From the NCBI GenBank assembly GCA_023441625.1, contig JAEZOA010000017.1:1-64000 (forward strand): a stretch of DNA of 64,000 bases, written 5' to 3'. The position numbers and the translations under genes are program-made. The notes beneath the pieces are model-generated. The model did not search any database. It was given only the letters and a program-made list of their open reading frames with translations, and was not told the origin of the DNA. The stretch comes from Bacillota bacterium (lineage in GTDB: Bacteria > Bacillota > Clostridia > Acetivibrionales > DSM-1351). Below, piece by piece: positions 59,291 to 64,000 of the stretch; within the stretch, counting starts at the first letter, position 1; each line of letters opens with the position of its first letter.

Positions 59291-60617
59291 TTATGACCTC
59301 TCCTATCAAATCATATTCTTCTGCGTTTAATATTTTAATGTTTACAAAGTTTCCAATAGAAAGTGGTTCTTGACTAGTAAAATACACTAGTCCATCAATT
59401 TCTGGAGCCTCTGCATAAGTACGTCCATAATAGAATATACCATCATCAGCAATCCCGTCAACAATAGCTTTATATACTTTTCCGACTCTATTTGAGTTTT
59501 TTTCCATGCTTATAGCATTTTGCTGCTCTAAAATTGCTTTTTGTCGCTTTTGTTTTATACTTTTCTTAATCTGATTTTTCATTTTTGCAGCAGGTGTACC
59601 CTCTTCTTTTGAATAAGTAAAAACGCCAAGTCGGTCAAATTTAAATTCATTAACAAAGCTAAGTAATTGTTCAAAATCCTCTTCTGTTTCATCGGGAAAC
59701 CCTACTATCATTGTTGTCCTGATAACTATATCTTTGACAGATTTACGAAGTTTATTTAGAGCCAACCGAATTTCGGAAATATTACCACGACGTCCCATAA
59801 GCTTTAAAATTCTATCAGCAGCATGTTGTATAGGAATATCCAAGTATTTGCATACTTTTGGATTGGAGGCTATTTCAGCTATTAACTCGTCATCAATTTC
59901 TTCTGGATAGCAGTATAACAATCGTATCCATTCAACTCCATCAACATTTGATAGTTCTTGTATAAGCTCAGGGAGCATTTTTTTCCCATATAAGTCTATT
60001 CCATATCTAGTAGTATCTTGAGCAACTAATACAATCTCTTTTGCACCATTTTTAACTAAATGTTCAGTTTCCTTCTTTAGAGACTCAATTTTTCTGCTTC
60101 TGTATTTACCCCTTAAATATGGTATTATGCAATAAGTGCAACGATTATCACAGCCTTCAGATATTTTTAAATATACTGAATGTTTGCTAGATGAAATGAT
60201 TCGTTCTTCATCAAGATAATCTGTATCATCAAGCCTACCGTATGATATGGTCTTTTCACCCTTATATGCTAAATCTATCACTTGTGCAATTTCTTTATAG
60301 TTACCAGTACCAAGAACAGCATCAACCTCTGGAATCTGCTCAAATATCTTTTCTTTATATCTCTCAGCCATACAGCCAGTAACTATAAGCACTTCACATT
60401 TACGTTTCTTTTCCTCTGCCATTTCTAGGATAGTATTTATGGATTCTTGCTGTGCAGATTCAATAAATCCACAAGTATTTACTATCAAAATATCAGCATC
60501 ATCTTTATTATTGATAATTTCATAATTTGCATTTGATAGCATACCAAGCATAATTTCACTATCTACTAAATTTTTTGGACATCCTAAAGAAACAATGCCT
60601 ATTTTTTTATTCACCAT
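59274..60617 (-). CDS. rimO: Ribosomal protein S12 methylthiotransferase RimO
   Basis: 447 residues from the ATG after AGGAGAGTA. The UPF0004 domain starts IGIVSLGCPKNLVDSE with its Cys ligands (NTCGF, VTGCMAERY); the radical SAM motif is EGCDNRCTYCIIP; a TRAM domain closes the protein. It adds a methylthio group to an Asp of S12. This order before pgsA and recA is common in Clostridia. Confidence 0.95.
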   Translation of the reverse strand: MVNKKIGIVSLGCPKNLVDSEIMLGMLSNANYEIINNKDDADILIVNTCGFIESAQQESINTILEMAEEKKRKCEVLIVTGCMAERYKEKIFEQIPEVDAVLGTGNYKEIAQVIDLAYKGEKTISYGRLDDTDYLDEERIISSSKHSVYLKISEGCDNRCTYCIIPYLRGKYRSRKIESLKKETEHLVKNGAKEIVLVAQDTTRYGIDLYGKKMLPELIQELSNVDGVEWIRLLYCYPEEIDDELIAEIASNPKVCKYLDIPIQHAADRILKLMGRRGNISEIRLALNKLRKSVKDIVIRTTMIVGFPDETEEDFEQLLSFVNEFKFDRLGVFTYSKEEGTPAAKMKNQIKKSIKQKRQKAILEQQNAISMEKNSNRVGKVYKAIVDGIADDGIFYYGRTYAEAPEIDGLVYFTSQEPLSIGNFVNIKILNAEEYDLIGEVINEFAE

Positions 60618-60813
60618 TACTCTCCTCATATGTTTTTTCATAAAGTCTGTAAACAGTAATACTCCAATCTTGTGTAAAGAATGGAGAAATCAATCATTAT
60701 AAATTATTAAGTTAGTTACAATAAAAATTATTTATTAATATTTGGCACTTGTCAATGTTTTAAAATAATAATTTGCAAAAAGTTTAAATTTAATGTGATT
60801 TATTGAGAATTAT

Positions 60814-61434
60814 TTAATCTTCTGGAAGGAACTTGCTTATTGCTTTTGATATTTGGTGATAATTAAATCCTCTATTTGCAAGAAAGGACCTCATTTTATG
60901 AATTGTTTTTTCATCGAAGGAAGTTTGTTTAGAAAATCGCTTTCTTATTAACTCAAAAGCGATACTATTCTCATCTAAGACAACTTCTTCAAAGGCACTA
61001 CTAATGATATCATCTGATATACCCTTATAGCTTAATTCCATTGATAACATTTTTATAGACTTGGGCTGCAGCTTTGTTTTCTCTTTTATGTATTTAACAG
61101 CATATTGGTAATCATCAATGTAGCTTATTTCATCTAAGTTTTCAATTACTTTATTAATAATCTCTTCATCATATCCAAGCTCAGAAAGCTTCATTTTAAT
61201 TTCACTGGATGTTCTCAGCCTTAAAGCTAAGTAATTAACCGCAGCACCTTTTGCAGCATCATAAACTTCGTAAGTTAAAATAAATTCTAAAGTCTCTGGA
61301 GTTAAATTCTTATTTACATAAAGATCTAAAATGGAAATACGTTTTAGAGGTAAGCAAAAGGAGGTATTATCATCTAAATACACTCTAGCCATTGATTTAG
61401 TATTTTTATTTACTTCTATAGATGTAATAATCAT
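60814..61434 (-). CDS. recX: Regulatory protein RecX
   Basis: About 206 residues; modulates RecA filaments. RecX repeats are seen in NYLALRLRTSSEIKMKLSELGY, ISYIDDYQYAVKYIKEK and LSYKGISDDIISSAFEE. The ATG behind AGAGAG is chosen; 15 more codons in frame upstream lack an RBS. It lies downstream of recA across a 195-base leader with a hairpin repeat. Confidence 0.9.
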   Translation of the reverse strand: MIITSIEVNKNTKSMARVYLDDNTSFCLPLKRISILDLYVNKNLTPETLEFILTYEVYDAAKGAAVNYLALRLRTSSEIKMKLSELGYDEEIINKVIENLDEISYIDDYQYAVKYIKEKTKLQPKSIKMLSMELSYKGISDDIISSAFEEVVLDENSIAFELIRKRFSKQTSFDEKTIHKMRSFLANRGFNYHQISKAISKFLPED

Positions 61435-61481
61435 AATACTCTCTGTCTGCCCCTCCGCCTGTCCTCCGTAAACAAACAATA

Positions 61482-61520
61482 AAGAAGACTTGGTTCAGGT
61501 GAAGTTTTACTTCACCTAAA
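61482..61520 (-). other. Hairpin in the recX leader
   Basis: Minus strand AGGTGAAGT-AAA-ACTTCACCT forms a perfect nine-pair stem about 60 bases before recX. It has no T-tract, so it is a leader or processing structure rather than a classical terminator. Confidence 0.6.
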
Positions 61521-61529
61521 CTCTTGTCC

Positions 61530-61620
61530 CATAATTATGTCCATGCCCCGCATTTGGCACAAAACTCCATTAAAGTACTGGTATGGACTGGGTCTCAATT
61601 TTTTTGTTTATTGTAGTTCT
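61530..61620 (-). repeat. Hairpin repeat in the recA-recX gap (copy 2 of 2)
   Basis: Begins a few bases after the recA stop: AGAACT...GAGACCCAGTCCATACC, CAGTACTTTAATGGAGTTTT, TGCGGGGCATGGACATAATTATG. GTCCAT and ATGGAC form the closing stem. It contains an 11-codon ORF MEFCAKCGAWT (61535-61570). The marB copy at 19470-19558 matches it with three single-base indels and few substitutions. Confidence 0.75.
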
Positions 61621-61629
61621 TTAAACCTT

Positions 61630-62673
61630 CTACTCATTATCTTCAATTTCTTCAAAGTCTCTATCTTCATCTGTACCAGATGGTACACCAACAGGTGTGA
61701 AATTGGCTCTAACTAATTTTTCTATTTCTGAGCAAAGTGCTGGATTCTCTTTCAAATATTGTTTTGAATTTTCTCTTCCTTGACCAATACGTTGACCATT
61801 ATATGAGAACCATGCACCACTCTTGTTGATAATATCCATGTTAACAGCTATATCAAGGATGTTACCTACTTTTGATATGCCCTCACCATAAACAATGTCG
61901 AACTCTGCTTCTTTAAATGGTGGTGAAATCTTGTTCTTAACAACTTTAACTCTTGTTCTATTTCCTACCACCTCATTTCCTTGCTTGAGAGACTCTATTC
62001 TTCGAACATCTAAACGAACAGATGAATAAAACTTCAGTGCTCTTCCTCCTGGAGTTACCTCAGGATTTCCAAACATAATACCTACCTTTTCACGAAGCTG
62101 ATTGATAAATATCATAGTTGTTCTTGATTTACTTACTATACCAGCCAACTTTCTAAGTGCCTGAGACATAAGCCTAGCCTGCAAGCCTATATGAGAATCT
62201 CCCATCTCACCATCGATTTCTGCTTTTGGAACAAGCGCTGCAACCGAGTCAACAATTATAATATCAATGGCTCCACTTCTTACCAACGCTTCAGCTATTT
62301 CCAAAGCCTGTTCACCAGTGTCTGGCTGGGATACAATCAAATTCTCTATATCAACCCCAAGCTTCTGGGCATATTTCGGATCAAGAGCATGCTCAGCATC
62401 AATAAACGCAGCTTCTCCACCTAATTTTTGAGCCTCTGCAATTATATGTAGTGCAACTGTTGTCTTACCTGAGGATTCTGGGCCAAAAACCTCAACAATC
62501 CTTCCTCTAGGTACACCGCCAATTCCAAGTGCTATATCAAGACTTAATGAACCAGTGGGAATACTCTCCACATTCATATGTGCATTCTCACCTAACTTCA
62601 TAACTGCACCTTTACCAAACTGCTTTTCAATCTGACCCAAAGCCATTTCTAATGCTTTTTTCTTCTCTAACAT
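61630..62673 (-). CDS. recA: Recombinase RecA
   Basis: 347 residues: Walker A GPESSGKTT, Walker B IIIVDSVAALVPKAE, the LFINQLREKVGIMFGNPE L1/L2 region and an acidic C-terminus (DEDRDFEEIEDNE). It drives homologous recombination and SOS induction. GAGGAGG lies before the ATG; the promoter carries a LexA box. Confidence 0.98.
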   Translation of the reverse strand: MLEKKKALEMALGQIEKQFGKGAVMKLGENAHMNVESIPTGSLSLDIALGIGGVPRGRIVEVFGPESSGKTTVALHIIAEAQKLGGEAAFIDAEHALDPKYAQKLGVDIENLIVSQPDTGEQALEIAEALVRSGAIDIIIVDSVAALVPKAEIDGEMGDSHIGLQARLMSQALRKLAGIVSKSRTTMIFINQLREKVGIMFGNPEVTPGGRALKFYSSVRLDVRRIESLKQGNEVVGNRTRVKVVKNKISPPFKEAEFDIVYGEGISKVGNILDIAVNMDIINKSGAWFSYNGQRIGQGRENSKQYLKENPALCSEIEKLVRANFTPVGVPSGTDEDRDFEEIEDNE

Positions 62674-62695
62674 GGGGTTTCCTCCTCACAATTGT

Positions 62696-62743
62696 CGAAC
62701 GTTTGTTCTTTTTAATTATATAATGTTTTTTATCTGTAGTCAA
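62696..62743 (-). promoter_or_regulatory. recA promoter with LexA (DinR) box
   Basis: TTGACT (62738-62743) and TATAAT (62715-62720) are 17 bases apart. AGAACAAACGTTCG (62696-62709) fits the Gram-positive LexA site CGAAC-N4-GTTCG and overlaps the start of transcription. Confidence 0.9.
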
Positions 62744-62802
62744 CTGATAAAAAAATATTTTATGTATTTGTTGAATTATGCTCTTTAAAGCTTTTTAAGC
62801 TT

Positions 62803-64000
62803 TTAAGCTTTTTTAAGCTTTTTGGTTACTTTATTTATTTTATCAAATAATTTATTTTTAAAGTCCACAGCCTCATCTACCTTAAGTAACATAGTACAGC
62901 CAAAATAGATTATCACACCAATTATAACTTCACTTCCTATAGCAATTATTTCAATAAGCTTTGAATGCAAAGTAAAAGCCTGGGTAAAATCAACTGGTAT
63001 CAGTTTATTAGCAAAATATAGCACAGAACCCATTATAACTGCTGCAATTAAAAGCTTTCCAGAGTATCTTGTTAATTTCATCCAATTCATTCCATTCATT
63101 TTCTTTGAAAGAACAACCATCATTATTATCATATAAACTATACTTATTATAGAGTAGGACAAAGACATACCCGCAATACCTAATTGGGTTACATTGAAGA
63201 ATAAAGTACAGAACACAAAATTCAAAACCATTGATAAAACACCTATATAAAGAGGTGTTTTTGTATCATTATTTGCATAGAAAGCTCTTGTAAGTATTGC
63301 AAGCATTGATTGTGCTATCATTGCAGCTGTGAACATAATCAGAATATCTCCTGCAGTAGATATTCTTTCAATACCAATTTCTTGTGACCATTTATAAACA
63401 ACACTAATTAATGGCTCAGCAAGTATATAACAGCCTACTGCTGAAGGTATTATCAAATAGAGAATTGTTTTAAAGGCTCTATTTAACATTTCTTTAAACT
63501 CATCTACTTTTTTAAGCGCAAGCTTTTCAGATAAGGTCGGGAGAAGGGCTGTCCCTAAACCCATAGCAAATATACCGTAAGGAAGCTGCCACAAGTCATT
63601 TGCATTGGCATAGGCGGTTACTCCTCCATCTAATTCAAATAGTGAAATAAAACGCTGAGTAATTATTAGGTTAACTTGAATAATTGCAGATGCAGCCAGG
63701 GATGGAATTGCAAGCTTAAATAATCTTCTGAACCCCGAATGATGCCATAAAATTTTGGGTCTGTAATATGTAAAGTTCGGAAGCGCAAAAGAAATCTGAA
63801 TAATAAAATACATAACAGCACTTGCAAGTATTCCAAAAGCAACATATTTAACTCCAAATCTACTCAAAATAAAGATACTAAGTGCAACACCAAGATTGTA
63901 TATTGAAGGACCATACGCAGCCGCAGCAAAGCGCTGATAAGAATTTAAAACACCATTTGTTAAGCCCGCCAACATCATGAAACCAACCGAGGGAAAAAGT
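62803..64000 (-). CDS. murJ: Lipid II flippase MurJ (MviN), N-terminus outside the window
   Basis: About 399 C-terminal residues are present; the frame stays open to position 64000 (LFPSVGF precedes the first internal Met pair), so the start lies beyond. Many helices and the MviN features YGPSIYNLGVALSI, YANDLWQLPYGIFAMGLGTALLPTLSE and LTRAFYANNDTKTPL identify MurJ, which flips lipid II for peptidoglycan synthesis. The 3' end is a run of AAGCTT-rich repeats encoding KKLKK. Confidence 0.92.
   Translation of the reverse strand, partial: LFPSVGFMMLAGLTNGVLNSYQRFAAAAYGPSIYNLGVALSIFILSRFGVKYVAFGILASAVMYFIIQISFALPNFTYYRPKILWHHSGFRRLFKLAIPSLAASAIIQVNLIITQRFISLFELDGGVTAYANANDLWQLPYGIFAMGLGTALLPTLSEKLALKKVDEFKEMLNRAFKTILYLIIPSAVGCYILAEPLISVVYKWSQEIGIERISTAGDILIMFTAAMIAQSMLAILTRAFYANNDTKTPLYIGVLSMVLNFVFCTLFFNVTQLGIAGMSLSYSIISIVYMIIMMVVLSKKMNGMNWMKLTRYSGKLLIAAVIMGSVLYFANKLIPVDFTQAFTLHSKLIEIIAIGSEVIIGVIIYFGCTMLLKVDEAVDFKNKLFDKINKVTKKLKKA

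Overview
This is a 64-kb piece of a low-GC Firmicutes chromosome, almost certainly from a spore-forming anaerobe of the class Clostridia. The evidence is SpoVS, a FapR/FapR-box fatty-acid operon, the anaerobic ribonucleotide reductase NrdDG with NrdR boxes, a serine T-box, a LexA (GAAC-N4-GTTC) box before recA, and strong AGGAGG-type ribosome-binding sites. A cellulolytic Ruminiclostridium-type host is a guess. Nearly every gene is on the minus strand.

Read from right to left (the direction of transcription), the conserved backbone is: murJ (partial), recA, recX, rimO-pgsA, fapR-plsX-fabH-fabD-fabG-acpP-fabF, rnc, an Elp3-like radical-SAM gene, smc-ftsY, ylxM-ffh-rpsP-khpA-rimM-trmD, and rplS. 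Three blocks interrupt this normally continuous array. At about 45.4-50.3 kb lie spore-coat-like, SOD, HD-GYP, rsgA and spoVS genes. At about 24-40.7 kb, between ftsY and ylxM, lie a NYN protein, an orphan solute-binding protein, an OPT transporter with a type II pantothenate kinase, a VOC protein, NrdDG, a ROK kinase, a KimA-like K+ transporter and UPF0182. At about 0.7-19.9 kb, between trmD and rplS, lie serS, copA and a sulfur island.

The sulfur island (5-20 kb) is the most interesting part. A nitrogenase-like set (NifB-, NifH-, NifD- and NifK-like, plus two NifX-like proteins) is organised with a YezD-like protein, a methionine ABC importer (MetNIQ), O-acetylhomoserine sulfhydrylase (MetY) and a sulfonate/taurine-type ABC importer. 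NifEN is absent and the residue matching the FeMo-cofactor histidine is missing, so this is not a nitrogen-fixing nitrogenase. The composition matches a methylthio-alkane reductase (Mar) system, which releases methanethiol from organic sulfides; MetY can turn that thiol directly into methionine. Downstream come a membrane protein fused to a cupredoxin domain and a secreted Cys-rich repeat protein, convergent with the copper ATPase CopA.

The regulatory DNA is unusually rich. A recurring 5'-UTR element (a 9- to 21-codon upstream ORF followed by a hairpin that hides the Shine-Dalgarno of the next gene) precedes three unrelated genes, and its stems show compensatory changes. A second hairpin repeat lies at the start of marB and before recX. 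Five copies of a ~38-bp palindrome are scattered between genes. There is a 336-bp foldback (MITE-like) element, a tandem 53-bp repeat that multiplies the RBS of khpA, paired palindromic operators around the ylxM-ffh promoter, and the 5' end of a group II intron directly after the rplS terminator.
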